A stretch of 43,145 nucleotides of DNA from Alphaproteobacteria bacterium (GCA_023150455.1 JAKLKW010000015.1:1-43145); one strand, 5' to 3'; positions 1 to 9,735 are shown, counted from the stretch's first letter. The notes: generated by a model not told the origin, from the letters alone. Translations and numbers: made by a program.

Positions 1-863
1 AGCGTGTCGACCTGGATGATGAACGTGCACTTTATCCGCTCGTTCTGGCGCAACGCGATCATGCGGTCGAAGATCGCTTCCCAGTTGCGGTTGCGCGCGA
101 AGTTGTCGTCGGTGATGAAGAATCGACGGATGCCGTTCGCGTGGTTCGCGCGGATGATGCGCTCGACGTCGTCGGCGCTGCGGAAGCGCGACTTGCGGCC
201 CTGCACGTTGATGATGGTGCAGAACGAGCACTGGAACGGGCAGCCGCGGCCGGCGTCGAACGTGGTATGCGCGCCGGCGGCGCGCCGGATGCGCTCCGGC
301 GGCAGGATCGGGACGACGGCGCCTTCCATGCCCGGCAGATCGTCCATGTAGTTGTAGAGCGGCTTCAGCGCCCCGGCCCAGGCGTCGCGCAGCACTTCGT
401 CCAGCCGTCCCTCGGCCTCGCCGGCGAAGATCGAGATGCCCAGCGCCATCGCCTCCTTGATGTCGGCGGGCAGCTCGGGCAGCATGGCGAGGCAGCCGCT
501 GACGTGGAATCCGCCGATCGCCACGGGAATGCCGGCCTGGCGCAGCGGCCGCGCGATGTCGACCGCGCGCGGAAACTGGTTCGACTGCACCCCGACCAAG
601 CCGACCATCCCGCCGTCCGCGGCGGCGATGCTTCGCGCGATGCGATGCGGCCGGACGCGCGTGTTGGTCTCGTCGATCGCCTCGATCTCGAAATCGACGT
701 CGGGTCCGAGCACGCGCCGCTCGGCGCAGTCGCCGGCAAGCCCGTACAGGCAGGCCAGCGAGTTGGACGGCATGATCGACCGCGCCCATTGGATCACGTA
801 GCCGTCGTCGTCATAGTGCGACGGCTTGATCAGGACGAGACGAAAGACCTTGCGGCGCGGCAT
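1..863 (-). CDS. B12-binding domain radical SAM protein (C-terminus cut by window edge)
   Basis: The N-terminal ~160 residues look like a cobalamin-binding Rossmann domain, opening with LIKPSHYDDDGYVIQW and containing GLVGVQSNQFPRA and AIGGFH. A radical SAM core follows, with the CxxxCxxC cluster motif in GRGCPFQCSFC at about residues 208-215. This architecture (B12-binding plus radical SAM) is typical of methylases or related enzymes of unassigned substrate. The gene is the last visible member of the riboswitch-led cob run, 71 bp after cobQ. I chose the ATG at 863 because GGTGGG precedes it and homologues start near this point; an upstream in-frame ATG at 899 has no visible ribosome site. 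The substrate cannot be told from the sequence, and the end lies beyond base 1. Confidence 0.88.
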   Translation of the reverse strand, partial: MPRRKVFRLVLIKPSHYDDDGYVIQWARSIMPSNSLACLYGLAGDCAERRVLGPDVDFEIEAIDETNTRVRPHRIARSIAAADGGMVGLVGVQSNQFPRAVDIARPLRQAGIPVAIGGFHVSGCLAMLPELPADIKEAMALGISIFAGEAEGRLDEVLRDAWAGALKPLYNYMDDLPGMEGAVVPILPPERIRRAAGAHTTFDAGRGCPFQCSFCTIINVQGRKSRFRSADDVERIIRANHANGIRRFFITDDNFARNRNWEAIFDRMIALRQNERIKCTFIIQVDT

Positions 864-934
864 CGGCACCCACCGGTAGATGCGCCATCGGCGAAGCATG
901 ACCGAGAGCCGGGCGGTACGCAACCGCAACCGGG

Positions 935-2443
935 CTATGCGCGGGCAATCCGGAGGATTCGATCGAGATCCAACGCGTGTGCCAGGTGATCGGCCAGGGC
1001 ATCGAGCGTCGTCTCGATCCCGGCATTGTAGTCGAGGCCGCTGGCAGGCCGGCCCGGCCGCAGGCGCGCCAGATAGGCGGCGCGGAACGCGTCGTCGGCG
1101 AAGATGCCGTGCACGTAGCAGCCTTCGACCAGGCCGTCGACCGAGACGGCGCCGTCGCCGCGCGTGTTGCCGGCGGCGTCCAGGCGCAGCATCGGGCGCG
1201 CGGCATCGGCGCCGGTCGTCGCGCCGATATGCATCTCGTAGCCGCGCACGCGCTTTCCCGTCCATGCTTCGCGGCCTTCGACCTCGTGCAGCGACTTCGC
1301 ACCGGTCAGCACCGTGTCGACTGCGAGCAGGCCGAGGCCCGCCGCTTCGGCCGGCGGTCCCTCGATCCCGTCGGGATCGGCGATGCGCGTGCCGAGGATC
1401 TGGTAGCCGCCACACAATCCCAGCACCCGCCCGCCACGCCGGACATGGCGGCGGATATCCGTGTCCCAGCCCGCTTCGCGCAGCGCCTCGAGATCGGCCA
1501 GCGTGGCCTTGGATCCCGGGAGGAGGATGAGATCGGCGGGAGGCAGCGGCTCGCCAGGCGCGACCATGATCACCGCCACGTCGGCCTCGGCGCGCAGCGG
1601 ATCGAGGTCGTCGAAATTGGCGATGCGCGGCAGGCGCGGTACGACGACACGGATGCGGCGCCCGCCATCGACGCCGTGGTCGCCCGTCCCATTGACATCC
1701 GTCAGGGCGTCCAGCGCCACGGCATCCTCCGCCGGCAGCCGGCGGGCGGCAGCGAACCACGGCACGATGCCTAGGCAGTCCAGGCCGGTGCGTTCGCGGA
1801 TGATCGTCGGCGCCGGCTCGAACAGGGTGGCGTCGCCGCGGAACTTGTTGATGACGTAGCCCTTCAGCCGCGCGCGCTCAGGCTGCGTCAGCAGCGCGTG
1901 CGTACCGACGATCGCGGCGATCACGCCGCCGCGGTCGATGTCGCCGACCAGCACGACCGGCAGGTCGGCGGCCTCGGCGAAGCCCATGTTGGCGATGTCG
2001 CCCTCGCGCAGGTTGACCTCGGCCGGGCTGCCGGCACCTTCGACCAGCACCAGGTCGGCTTCCGCCGCCAGGCGCCGGAAGCTGTCGAGCGCCGCCGGCA
2101 GCAGCGTGGACTTGAGCCGGGCATAGGCGCGCGCGTCGGCGCTGCCGGCCATGCGGCCCTGCACGACGACCTGCGCGCCGACCTCGCTCTGCGGCTTCAA
2201 GAGCACGGGGTTCATGTGCACGGACGGCGGCACGCCGCAGGCGCGCGCCTGCAGCGCCTGGGCGCGGCCGATCTCGCCGCCATCCGCCGTCACGGCGGCG
2301 TTGTTGGACATGTTCTGGGGCTTGAACGGCCGGACCTCGAGGCCGCGCCGCGCATAGGCGCGGCACAGCCCGGCGACCAGCAGCGACTTGCCGACGTCCG
2401 ATCCCGTGCCCTGCAGCATCAGGCAAGCGGTGCGGCGCGCCAT
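935..2443 (-). CDS. cobQ: Cobyric acid synthase CobQ
   Basis: The 502-residue product is full length for CobQ, which amidates adenosylcobyrinic acid a,c-diamide at four side chains using glutamine and ATP. The N-terminal ATP-binding (dethiobiotin synthetase-like) domain has the P-loop [10 protein letters not shown] (residues 11-20) followed by KPQNMSNNA. The C-terminal class I glutamine amidotransferase domain shows its nucleophile Cys344 in [10 protein letters not shown] and a catalytic His at about 445 in CYVHGIF. The gene lies 26 bp after the SYLF gene at 2470-3144 in the same direction and is probably cotranscribed with cobO and cobN. No key residue is missing. Confidence 0.97.
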   Translation of the reverse strand: MARRTACLMLQGTGSDVGKSLLVAGLCRAYARRGLEVRPFKPQNMSNNAAVTADGGEIGRAQALQARACGVPPSVHMNPVLLKPQSEVGAQVVVQGRMAGSADARAYARLKSTLLPAALDSFRRLAAEADLVLVEGAGSPAEVNLREGDIANMGFAEAADLPVVLVGDIDRGGVIAAIVGTHALLTQPERARLKGYVINKFRGDATLFEPAPTIIRERTGLDCLGIVPWFAAARRLPAEDAVALDALTDVNGTGDHGVDGGRRIRVVVPRLPRIANFDDLDPLRAEADVAVIMVAPGEPLPPADLILLPGSKATLADLEALREAGWDTDIRRHVRRGGRVLGLCGGYQILGTRIADPDGIEGPPAEAAGLGLLAVDTVLTGAKSLHEVEGREAWTGKRVRGYEMHIGATTGADAARPMLRLDAAGNTRGDGAVSVDGLVEGCYVHGIFADDAFRAAYLARLRPGRPASGLDYNAGIETTLDALADHLAHALDLDRILRIARA

Positions 2444-2469
2444 GCCCTCCGTTCCGTACGCCGCGGCGC

Positions 2470-3144
2470 TCAGCGTCCGATCATGGCGTTGCGCAGATTG
2501 TCGGCGCCGCCATTGCGGAAACGGTTCTCGATCGTGATGCCGCGCGGGTTCGCGCCGTAGCCGTAGTAGTCCTGGTTGTCGCCCTTGTCGATCTCGAGAT
2601 CGGCGCCGGCGACCGATGCGCCGGAATAGCCCTGATAGGTGCGCGCGTAGCTGACCAGGTCGACGCCCGAAGGCGGCGCCGCGTTGCCGGCCGAGCCGAC
2701 CGCGACCGTCAGATGCGCGCCGATGCGCACGTCCTGGTAGGCGTTCAGCAGCATGTCGAGCGCGCGGTCGTTCATCACCAGCAGCACCACGGACGAGCCG
2801 CGGCTCCAGAACCCCCGGGTCACCGAGCCGTCGTCGATGTCGTAGAAGGCAGGATGGCTCCAGGTGCCGTCCTCGCGCTGCACCACCAGGACCGCATCGT
2901 CGTCGCCATCGACGCCCCAGAAGCCCGGCTCGAAGCGCGGGATGATCATGACGGCGCGCGCCTGCGCCATGGCTTGGCGCAAGCCGGCGAAATTGGGGTC
3001 GGACAGGAAGCTACGGATGACCGATGCCGCCTCGTCGACCTTCTGCTGCTCGCTTTTCGCCATGGCGGGCGCGAGGGCCATCGTGCCGATGGCAAATGCC
3101 AGCGCCAGCGCCGCGCAGACACGTCCGAAGCCGATCATGCTCAT
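2470..3144 (-). CDS. Secreted SYLF-domain (Ysc84-type) protein 1
   Basis: The protein has 224 residues. The first ~29 form a Sec signal peptide (hydrophobic [18 protein letters not shown]). The rest matches the bacterial SYLF/Ysc84 family: an N-terminal helical part with [19 protein letters not shown], then [20 protein letters not shown] and a C-terminal [14 protein letters not shown] segment. SYLF domains bind lipid (phosphoinositides) in eukaryotes; the bacterial role is not established. It sits between cobO and cobQ in the cob run. It is a distant paralogue of the gene at 3928-4596, sharing the GLRxAxxxARxVxIxP pattern, the FYD box and the near-C-terminal GASV/GVSV strand. A link to cobalamin or cobalt is suggested only by position. 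Confidence 0.9.
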   Translation of the reverse strand: MSMIGFGRVCAALALAFAIGTMALAPAMAKSEQQKVDEAASVIRSFLSDPNFAGLRQAMAQARAVMIIPRFEPGFWGVDGDDDAVLVVQREDGTWSHPAFYDIDDGSVTRGFWSRGSSVVLLVMNDRALDMLLNAYQDVRIGAHLTVAVGSAGNAAPPSGVDLVSYARTYQGYSGASVAGADLEIDKGDNQDYYGYGANPRGITIENRFRNGGADNLRNAMIGR

Positions 3145-3264
3145 CTCCCCTATCTTCCGACCTCGCCTCGTCCTTCGGCCCGCCGGTCGTCCCGGGACCT
3201 TGGACGGCTCCGACCCCGATGATCCTCATGGCGCGCCTGCCGGGCCATGACGACCGTCACTGTA

Positions 3265-3882
3265 CTAGAACTCGATGCCTTTCTGCGCCTTCACCCCGGC
3301 GCGGAACGGGTGCTTGACCAGCGCCATCTCCGTCACCAGGTCGGCCGCCTCGATCAGCTCGGGCTTGGCGTTGCGTCCGGTGACGACGACATGCAGGTTG
3401 CGCGGGCGGCCGGTCAGGACCGGCAGCACCTCGTCGAGCGGCAGGTAGTCGTAGCGCAGCACGATGTTCAGCTCGTCGAGGACGATCAGCCGGAAGGACG
3501 GGTCGGCGATCATGCGCCGGGCCTCGGCCCATGCCGCGCGCGCGGCGGCGATGTCGCGCTCGCGATCGGCGGTGTTCCAGGTAAAGCCCTCGCCCATGGC
3601 CTTGATCTCGACCAGGTCCGGGAAGCGTTCCAGCACGGTGCGCTCGCCGGTCGACCAGGCGCCCTTGACGAACTGCACGACGCCGACCTTCATCCCGTGT
3701 CCGATCGCCCGCAGCGCCATGCCGAACGCCGCGGTCGACTTGCCCTTGCCCGGCCCGGTATGGACGATCAGCAGGCCGCGCTCCGCGGTCTTGTCCGCCA
3801 TCATGCGCGCGCGCGCCTCGCGCCGGCGCAGCATCTTCTCGGCATGCTGGCGATTGATCTCGTCGATGGTAGGGTCGCTCAT
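3265..3882 (-). CDS. cobO: Cob(I)yrinic acid a,c-diamide adenosyltransferase CobO
   Basis: This 205-residue protein belongs to the CobA/CobO/BtuR family, which transfers the 5'-deoxyadenosyl group of ATP to reduced cobalt. The P-loop is HTGPGKGKST (residues 41-50), followed by the family signatures VVQFVKGAWSTGE, FTWNTADRERD and LIVLDELNIVLRYDYL. The N-terminal ~35 residues form the charged extension usual in the aerobic-type CobO. It starts 45 bp after the SYLF gene at 3928-4596 and is followed by a second SYLF gene and cobQ, which uses its adenosylated product. The ATG at 3882 gives the normal family length. Confidence 0.96.
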   Translation of the reverse strand: MSDPTIDEINRQHAEKMLRRREARARMMADKTAERGLLIVHTGPGKGKSTAAFGMALRAIGHGMKVGVVQFVKGAWSTGERTVLERFPDLVEIKAMGEGFTWNTADRERDIAAARAAWAEARRMIADPSFRLIVLDELNIVLRYDYLPLDEVLPVLTGRPRNLHVVVTGRNAKPELIEAADLVTEMALVKHPFRAGVKAQKGIEF

Positions 3883-3927
3883 GCGCCCGACTATAGCAGC
3901 CCGCCGCCCGCGGCCGGTACAGGGGGA

Positions 3928-4596
3928 CTAGTACTGGGCCAGGATCCGGCGCAGCTTGTCGCCGCGGTCGCTGTTGTAGCGGCCTTCGACCAGGATCGCT
4001 TCCGCGGTCGCGCCGCTGCCGTAGAACTGCTCGTTCTCGCTGCGGTCGGGCTCGACCGCGCCGGTCGAGACGCTGACGCCGGCATAGGCGCCGACCGGGC
4101 GGACATAGGTGTAGATGTCGGCGAACGGCCCGCGCTCGCCCGCGCCGACCGGGCCGGCGGCGATCGAGGCGTCGGCGCCGAACTGCATCGAGCCGTGCAG
4201 GGCGCGTTCGACCGAGCGCTGCGACATGAACAGCATCACCAGCTCGGACTTCGACACCCCCACCTGCGGCCCCAGCGTGCCCGCCGCCGCGTCGTAGAAG
4301 GCCGGTCCGTTCCAGCCGCCGTCCGGCCGGCGCAGCATCATGACGCCCGAGCCGCCGGTGCCCCCGATGACGATGCCGGCGCGCACGTACATCGGCACGA
4401 TCAGCACGCCGCGCGCGCGCTTCAGCGCTTCGCGCAGCCCGTGGTTGGCCGGATCGTTGACGAAGCGGTCGAGAACCTGGGCCGCGCGCTCGATGCGGTC
4501 GTTGTCGGCCGCCGAATCCGCGTTGCCGCATGCCGGGATCAGGGCCAGGCAGCCAACGAGAAAAGCCGCAGCGATCGTCGCCGCGCGACAACCCAT
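3928..4596 (-). CDS. SYLF-domain protein 2, probable lipoprotein
   Basis: The protein has 222 residues. It begins with a short signal peptide ending LALIPAC|GN, a tolerable lipobox with the modified Cys at residue 23, so attachment to a membrane is likely. The mature part is a SYLF/Ysc84 domain: AAQVLDRFVNDPANHGLREAL, ARGVLIVPMYVRAGIVIGG, GPAFYDAAAG, GVSKSELVMLFMS and a YAGVSVSTGAVEPD strand near the end. It is the second SYLF gene of the cob run and probably an old duplicate of the one at 2470-3144, although only short patches match. It lies 118 bp after cobN and 45 bp before cobO. Its role is unknown. Confidence 0.88.
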   Translation of the reverse strand: MGCRAATIAAAFLVGCLALIPACGNADSAADNDRIERAAQVLDRFVNDPANHGLREALKRARGVLIVPMYVRAGIVIGGTGGSGVMMLRRPDGGWNGPAFYDAAAGTLGPQVGVSKSELVMLFMSQRSVERALHGSMQFGADASIAAGPVGAGERGPFADIYTYVRPVGAYAGVSVSTGAVEPDRSENEQFYGSGATAEAILVEGRYNSDRGDKLRRILAQY

Positions 4597-4636
4597 GAAC
4601 GAATCCGCTCCTTCGGCCCCCTGGAATCCCCGAGCG

Positions 4637-4661
4637 GGCGTCGCGAATCGCGAGCGACGCC
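4637..4661 (-). other. Inverted repeat between cobN and the SYLF gene
   Basis: GGCGTCGC and GCGACGCC form a perfect 8-bp stem around a 9-base loop in the 118-bp gap after cobN. No T-run follows on the minus strand, so it is more likely an intercistronic RNA hairpin (mRNA stability or partial attenuation) than a true terminator. Confidence 0.5.
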
Positions 4662-4714
4662 GGCGCGCGGAAGAGTTGCCAAAGACCTTGGCGAAATCGT
4701 GGCGAGACCGCGGG

Positions 4715-7700
4715 TTAGGGCGCCTTAGTCCAGGCCTTCAGGCACGTATTTGCGCTGTTGATGCGCGATTGCCACAGTCCCCGGTCCTGAGCCTCGAGCA
4801 GGCGCCGGGCGATCTCGGCCCGCGCGGCCGGGTTGGCGCCTTCGATGAACGTCCGCACCCGGTCGTCGGCCAGGAAAGCCTGGTAGGCCGCGTCAAAATG
4901 GTGGTCGGCCACCGCCCGCGCCGTGGCTGCGAAGGCGAACAGGTAGTCCACCGTGGCCGCGATTTCCGCAGCCCCCTTATAGCCATGGCGCATGACGCCT
5001 TCGATCCATTTGGGGTTGACCACGCGGGCGCGCACGACGCGGGCGATCTCGTCCTGCAGTGTGCGGATGCGAGGCATCTCCGGACGGGAGTGGTCGTTAT
5101 GGTAAACGGCCGGCGCGGCACCCGACAGCACGCGGGCGGCGACGGCCAGGCCGCCCTCGAACTGGTAGTAGTCGTCGCTGTCCAGGAGGTCGTGCTCGCG
5201 GTTGTCCTGGTTCTGCACCACGGCCTCCACCCGCGCGAGGCGCGCCTCGAACTGCCCGTGCGCCGCGCGCCCCTCGGCGCCGGCGCCATAGGCGTAGCCG
5301 CCCCAGGCGACGACGGCGCGCGCCAGGTCGGCCTCGGTCTGCCAGCCGCGTTCGTCGATCAGCGCCTGTAAGCCGGCGCCATAGGCCCCCGGCTTTGATC
5401 CGAAGACGCGGAACCCGGCACGGCGCAGCGCCTCGTCCGCTGCCAGCCCGCCGGCCTCCAGCCGGCGGCTTTCGCTGCGGACGGCGGCCGCCAGCGGATT
5501 GTCCCGTTCCGGCTCGTCCAGGCGCGCCACGGCGCGCGCGGCCGCATCGAACAGCTCGATCAGGTTGGGAAAGGCGTCGCGGAAGAAGCCCGAGACGCGC
5601 AGCGTCACATCCACGCGCGGCCGGTCCAGCACGCTCGCCGGAAGTATCTCGTAGCCGATGACCCGGCCCGACGCGCCCTCCCAGCGCGGGCGCACGCCCA
5701 TCAGCGCCAGGCCCTGCGCGACGTCGTCGCCGCCCGTGCGCATGTTGCTGGTGCCCCAGGCCGACAGCACGATGCGCCGCGGCCAGTCGCCGTGCTCCTG
5801 CGCGTGGCGCTCCATCAGCAGCCCGGCCGAGCGCCAGCCCAGCGCCCAGGCCGCCGGCGTCGGCACGGCGCGCGGATCGAGCGAGTAGAAATTGCGTCCG
5901 GTCGGCAGCACGTCGGGCCGGCCGCGGCTCGGCGCGCCGGCGGGGCCGGGCGCGACGAAGCGGCCGTCCAGGCCGCACAACAGCCCCGCAATCTCGGCTT
6001 CGCCACAGCGCGCGACGGCCGGTCGCAGCGTCTCGTCGACCCACGCCAGCACCGCGCGGGTCCGGCTCCACGCGGGTTCGGGCGTCCGCGCGCCGCCGAT
6101 GAGCGCGGCCGCCAGCGCCTCGATGCGCTCGACCGTATCGCCCGCGCTGCGCCACGCGTCGGTCGCGATGTCGCCGAGCGCGCCCGGCCGCGGACCGGTC
6201 CATGGTGCACCCATGTCGGCCCCCAGCGGATCGAAGCCGAGGGCCAGGTCGGCCGCCAGCGCGCGCGTGAGCCCGGCATCTTCCGGCGCGACGCCCGCGC
6301 GCGGCACGCGCGCCAGCGCGGCAAGCAGCTCGGTCAACCGCTCGCCGTCCGGCGTCCGGCCGAACACGTGCAGCCCGTCGCGGATCTGCAGGTCCTTGAG
6401 CTCGCACAGATAGGCGTCCAGCCGCTTGAGCACGTCGGCGCCGTCGCCGCCCGGCGCCAGGCCGCAATCCGCCGCGATGCCGGTCGACTGCGCCAGCTCG
6501 ACGATCCGGCGCTTGAGCTCGTCCAGGCGGCGCGGATCGACGCCGGAGGCGGCGTAGTACTCGTCGACCAGCAGCTCCAGCTCGCGCAGCGGCCCGTAGC
6601 TGCCCGCGCGCGTCAGCGGCGGCGTCAGGTGATCGACGATCACGGCTGCGGTGCGCCGCTTGGCCTGGGTGCCTTCACCCGGATCGTTGACGATGAAGGG
6701 ATAGACCTGCGGCAGGGCACCGAAGGCGGCCTCCGGGAAGCAGTCCTCCGACAAGGCGATCGACTTGCCGGGCAGCCATTCCAGGTTGCCGTGCTTGCCC
6801 ACGTGCACGACGGCGTGGGCGTCGAAGCCGCGACTGAGCCAGGCATAGAAGGCCAGATAGCCATGCGGCGGCACCAGCGCCGGATCGTGGTAGCTCCGTT
6901 GCGGATCGATGTTGTAACCGCGCGCCGGCTGCACCCCGAGCGCGACGTTGCCGAAGCGATGCAACGGCAGCACGAACCCGCCGGCCTCGGCGCGGAAGAA
7001 CGGATCCGCCTCCGGCGCGCCCCAGCGCGCCGTGACCGCATCGCGCACGGAGGGCGGCAGCGACTCGAATTGCTGGCGGTAGTCAGCCAGCAGGAAGACC
7101 TGCCCTCCTGCGCGCCTCTGCGGGGCATTGGTCGGCCCGGCCAGCAACCGCGCCATCAGCGCGTCGCCGTCGCGCGGCGCGTCGACGACCGCATAGCCTG
7201 CATCCGCCAGCGCCCCGAGGATGATCGCGACGCTGGCGGGCGTGTCCAGCCCGACGCCGTTGCCGATGCGCCCATCGCGATTGGGATAGTTGGCCAGCAC
7301 CAGGGCGATGCGCCGCTCGCCCGGCGCCGCGCGGCGCAGCCGCACCCAGGCGGCCGCCAGACCGGCCGCGTGCGCGACGCGCCCGGCCTCAGGCAGGTGA
7401 CGGACGATGTCGGCTTGGCTATGGGCGTCGCGCAGGCCGGCGTGCTTGAAGGCGACGGCGCCGGCCAGCACGCGGCCGTCCACTTCGGGCAGGGCCACGT
7501 TCATGGCGATGTCGGTCGGCTTCAGCCCGGTCGTGCCGCTGCGCCATGCCGCCGCGTCACCCTGCGCGGCGACCAGCTGCAGCACCGGCGCATCGACAGC
7601 GTCGAACGGTGGCGCGGCGCCGCTATCGCCGGGCTTGCCGACCGCGAAGCCGGTCATGTTGAGCACGATATCGGGTTGCGCCTCGGCCAGCAGCGTCGCG

Positions 7701-8452
7701 GCGAGCGACGCTGCGACCGGATCCTTCAGGCCGGCGACGAAGACCGGCAGCGCGTCGAGGCCGCGGCGATCCAGGCCTGCGACCAGGGCGTCGACCGTCT
7801 CGGTGTTCGCCGCCTGCATCAGCGCGCGATAGAACACGATCGCCGCGACGGGCCGGCCCGGCCGCCACGCCTGCCGCAGCGCGGCGAGCGACGGCGACGA
7901 CGCGCCCGGCCAATACAGTCCGGCACGCAGCAGCGGCGCGGGCTCGCGCCAATCCTGCAAGCGGCCGATCAGGTGCGCGGCGAAGCGCAGGAACTCGCGC
8001 GCGTTGTCGAGCCCGCCCTGCACCAGGTACTGCCACAGGCGGTGGCACGCCTCCGCCGGCAGGGTCGAGGCGGCGAGGAGCTCGGGGTCGGGCTGGTCGT
8101 CGCCCGGCAGCAGCGCCAGCTTCGGCCCGCCGGGGCGACGCGCCATCGCGACCAGCTCGTCGACGCCGTAGGGCCAGTAGCCGCGCCCGCCCAACAGGCG
8201 CACCGCCACGAGCCTGGCCCGCGCGGCGACCGCGTCGAGATAGAGATCGACAGACAGGTTGTGCTTCAGCCGCAACAGGTTCGCGGCGCGCAGGCTGGGG
8301 AAGTCCGGCGCGAGTCCGGCGCGCGCCGCGCTCAAGGAAGCGATTTCGCTGTCCGCGGCGGTCAGCGTGACGATGTCGCCCGGCGTCTGGCCGAGATCGA
8401 CGGCTGCCGCATCGTCGCCGACCTCGCCCGGCTGTGCGGCCAGGAGGTGCAT
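4715..8452 (-). CDS. cobN: Cobaltochelatase large subunit CobN
   Basis: The 1245-residue product has the size of aerobic CobN, the large subunit that binds hydrogenobyrinic acid a,c-diamide and inserts cobalt with the ATPase subunits CobS and CobT (neither lies in this window). Family landmarks include VVHVGKHGNLEWLPGKS and PFIVNDPGEGTQAKRR near the middle, NFYSLDPRAVPTPAAW, and WGTSNMRTGGDDVAQGLALMG in the C-terminal half. There is no signal peptide and the protein should be cytoplasmic. The ATG lies one base after the cobW stop, so the two are translationally close. The long open frame on the opposite strand (about 5.8-8.7 kb) is a GC-bias shadow. Confidence 0.97.
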   Translation of the reverse strand: MHLLAAQPGEVGDDAAAVDLGQTPGDIVTLTAADSEIASLSAARAGLAPDFPSLRAANLLRLKHNLSVDLYLDAVAARARLVAVRLLGGRGYWPYGVDELVAMARRPGGPKLALLPGDDQPDPELLAASTLPAEACHRLWQYLVQGGLDNAREFLRFAAHLIGRLQDWREPAPLLRAGLYWPGASSPSLAALRQAWRPGRPVAAIVFYRALMQAANTETVDALVAGLDRRGLDALPVFVAGLKDPVAASLAATLLAEAQPDIVLNMTGFAVGKPGDSGAAPPFDAVDAPVLQLVAAQGDAAAWRSGTTGLKPTDIAMNVALPEVDGRVLAGAVAFKHAGLRDAHSQADIVRHLPEAGRVAHAAGLAAAWVRLRRAAPGERRIALVLANYPNRDGRIGNGVGLDTPASVAIILGALADAGYAVVDAPRDGDALMARLLAGPTNAPQRRAGGQVFLLADYRQQFESLPPSVRDAVTARWGAPEADPFFRAEAGGFVLPLHRFGNVALGVQPARGYNIDPQRSYHDPALVPPHGYLAFYAWLSRGFDAHAVVHVGKHGNLEWLPGKSIALSEDCFPEAAFGALPQVYPFIVNDPGEGTQAKRRTAAVIVDHLTPPLTRAGSYGPLRELELLVDEYYAASGVDPRRLDELKRRIVELAQSTGIAADCGLAPGGDGADVLKRLDAYLCELKDLQIRDGLHVFGRTPDGERLTELLAALARVPRAGVAPEDAGLTRALAADLALGFDPLGADMGAPWTGPRPGALGDIATDAWRSAGDTVERIEALAAALIGGARTPEPAWSRTRAVLAWVDETLRPAVARCGEAEIAGLLCGLDGRFVAPGPAGAPSRGRPDVLPTGRNFYSLDPRAVPTPAAWALGWRSAGLLMERHAQEHGDWPRRIVLSAWGTSNMRTGGDDVAQGLALMGVRPRWEGASGRVIGYEILPASVLDRPRVDVTLRVSGFFRDAFPNLIELFDAAARAVARLDEPERDNPLAAAVRSESRRLEAGGLAADEALRRAGFRVFGSKPGAYGAGLQALIDERGWQTEADLARAVVAWGGYAYGAGAEGRAAHGQFEARLARVEAVVQNQDNREHDLLDSDDYYQFEGGLAVAARVLSGAAPAVYHNDHSRPEMPRIRTLQDEIARVVRARVVNPKWIEGVMRHGYKGAAEIAATVDYLFAFAATARAVADHHFDAAYQAFLADDRVRTFIEGANPAARAEIARRLLEAQDRGLWQSRINSANTCLKAWTKAP

Positions 8453-8453
8453 G

Positions 8454-9515
8454 TCAGTCGGCCGCGACGCCTCCCGTGCCTGCGGCCGCCGCGATCGCCG
8501 CGGCGATGCCCGCGCGGTCGAGGCCGGTGCGGCCGATCACGACCAGCGCACTGCGCCGCGCCTCGCCCGGCCGCCAGTCGCGGTCGAAATAGACCTGGAA
8601 CCGGTCGCCGACGCCCTGCACGACCTGGCGCCGCGCACGGCCGGGCACGTCGAGGAATCCCTTCACGCGCAGGATGTCGTGGCGTGCGACCGTGGCGCGA
8701 AGTCCGCCGAGCAGCGCCTCGATGTCGCTGACGGACGGCAGCTCGACCACGAAGCTGGTGAAGTCGTCGTGGTCGTGCGCGCCGCCGTCGTCGTCGTGAT
8801 GCGACGGCCGCGCCGCCAGGTCGTCCTCGGCCCTTGCATCGATGCCGAGCAGCGCCTCGATCGGCACGCGGCCGTTCTCGGCAGCGACCAGCTTGACGCC
8901 CGGCCGCAAAGCCGCCCCGACCTCGCGCTCGACGCCGGCGCGCGCCTGGTCGTCCAGCAGGTCGCGCTTGTTCAGCACCACCAGGTCGGCGCAGGCGAGC
9001 TGGTCTTCGAACACCTCTTCCAGCGGATTGTCGTGGTCGAGCGACGGGTCGGCCGCGCGTTGGCGCGCGACGGCGTCCGGATCGTCGGCGAAGCGGCCGG
9101 CCGCGACCGCGGCCGCGTCGATCACCGCGATCACGCCGTCGACCGTGACGCGCGCGCGCACCTCGGGCCAAGCGAAGGCCTTGACCAAGGGCTTGGGCAG
9201 CGCCAGGCCCGAAGTCTCGATGACGATGTGGTCGGGCGGGTCCGGCCGTTCGATCAGCTTCCGGATGGTCGGCAGGAAGTCGTCCGCCACGGTGCAGCAG
9301 ATGCAGCCATTGGCCAGCTCGACGATGTCGTCCTCGCGGCAGCCCTGGATGCCGCAGCCGGTGACGATCTCGCGGTCGATGCCCAGGTCGCCGAACTCGT
9401 TGATCACCACGGCCAGGCGCCTTCCCCGCCCGTTCTCCAGGACGTGTCGCAGCAGGCTGGTCTTGCCGGCGCCGAGGAAGCCGGTGACAACGGTGGCGGG
9501 AATGCGCTTGCTCAC
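8454..9515 (-). CDS. cobW: CobW family GTPase, putative cobalt chaperone
   Basis: The product is a 353-residue COG0523 G3E GTPase. It has the Walker A motif GFLGAGKTS (residues 12-20), the metal-binding NGCICC motif (C71-x-C-C74), VIETSGLALPKP, and the guanine-specificity motif NKRD. A histidine/aspartate-rich stretch (HHDDDGGAHDHDD) precedes the C-terminal CobW domain and could bind cobalt. CobW proteins are thought to deliver Co to the cobaltochelatase, which fits cobN starting one base after its stop. I chose the GTG at 9515 because GGGGAGG lies just upstream; a longer frame continuing to 9776 would read through the riboswitch. The gene is probably repressed by cobalamin through that riboswitch. 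Confidence 0.95.
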   Translation of the reverse strand: MSKRIPATVVTGFLGAGKTSLLRHVLENGRGRRLAVVINEFGDLGIDREIVTGCGIQGCREDDIVELANGCICCTVADDFLPTIRKLIERPDPPDHIVIETSGLALPKPLVKAFAWPEVRARVTVDGVIAVIDAAAVAAGRFADDPDAVARQRAADPSLDHDNPLEEVFEDQLACADLVVLNKRDLLDDQARAGVEREVGAALRPGVKLVAAENGRVPIEALLGIDARAEDDLAARPSHHDDDGGAHDHDDFTSFVVELPSVSDIEALLGGLRATVARHDILRVKGFLDVPGRARRQVVQGVGDRFQVYFDRDWRPGEARRSALVVIGRTGLDRAGIAAAIAAAAGTGGVAAD

Positions 9516-9564
9516 GACACGGACCTCCCCGGGACACCCCGCCCGGTCGACAAAGGGTTCAAGC

Positions 9565-9735
9565 CGCGCCGATGGCAGGTCTCCTGGCTGGCGGGTCGCC
9601 GCGCTCTCCCGGCCTTCCCGCGGCTGTTGAGCCGCGGTGGCGCTGGCGCTGGAGAAACGCTCGCCGCCGACAGTTGCGGGGGCAGCTCCGGCTTCCACCG
9701 GATTCCCTCTTAGCCCCGAGAAGCGGGGACCATCG
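9565..9735 (-). promoter_or_regulatory. Cobalamin (B12) riboswitch
   Basis: Read on the minus strand, the region holds the conserved cobalamin-riboswitch pieces in order: AAGAGGGAAT, a CCGG-stem followed by GCTGCCCCCGCAACTGT, then the B12 box GCCAGGAGACCTGCC near 9573-9590. It ends about 50 bases before the cobW start, with GGGGAGG between, so ligand binding probably hides the cobW ribosome site or terminates transcription. It should control cobW, cobN and the genes after them. The boundaries are approximate. Confidence 0.95.

Noticed and set aside
5792-8731. 979-codon plus-strand frame opposite cobN
   Set aside because: Antisense shadow of a GC-rich gene; arginine/glutamine-rich product without a recognisable domain, while the minus strand encodes a full CobN.
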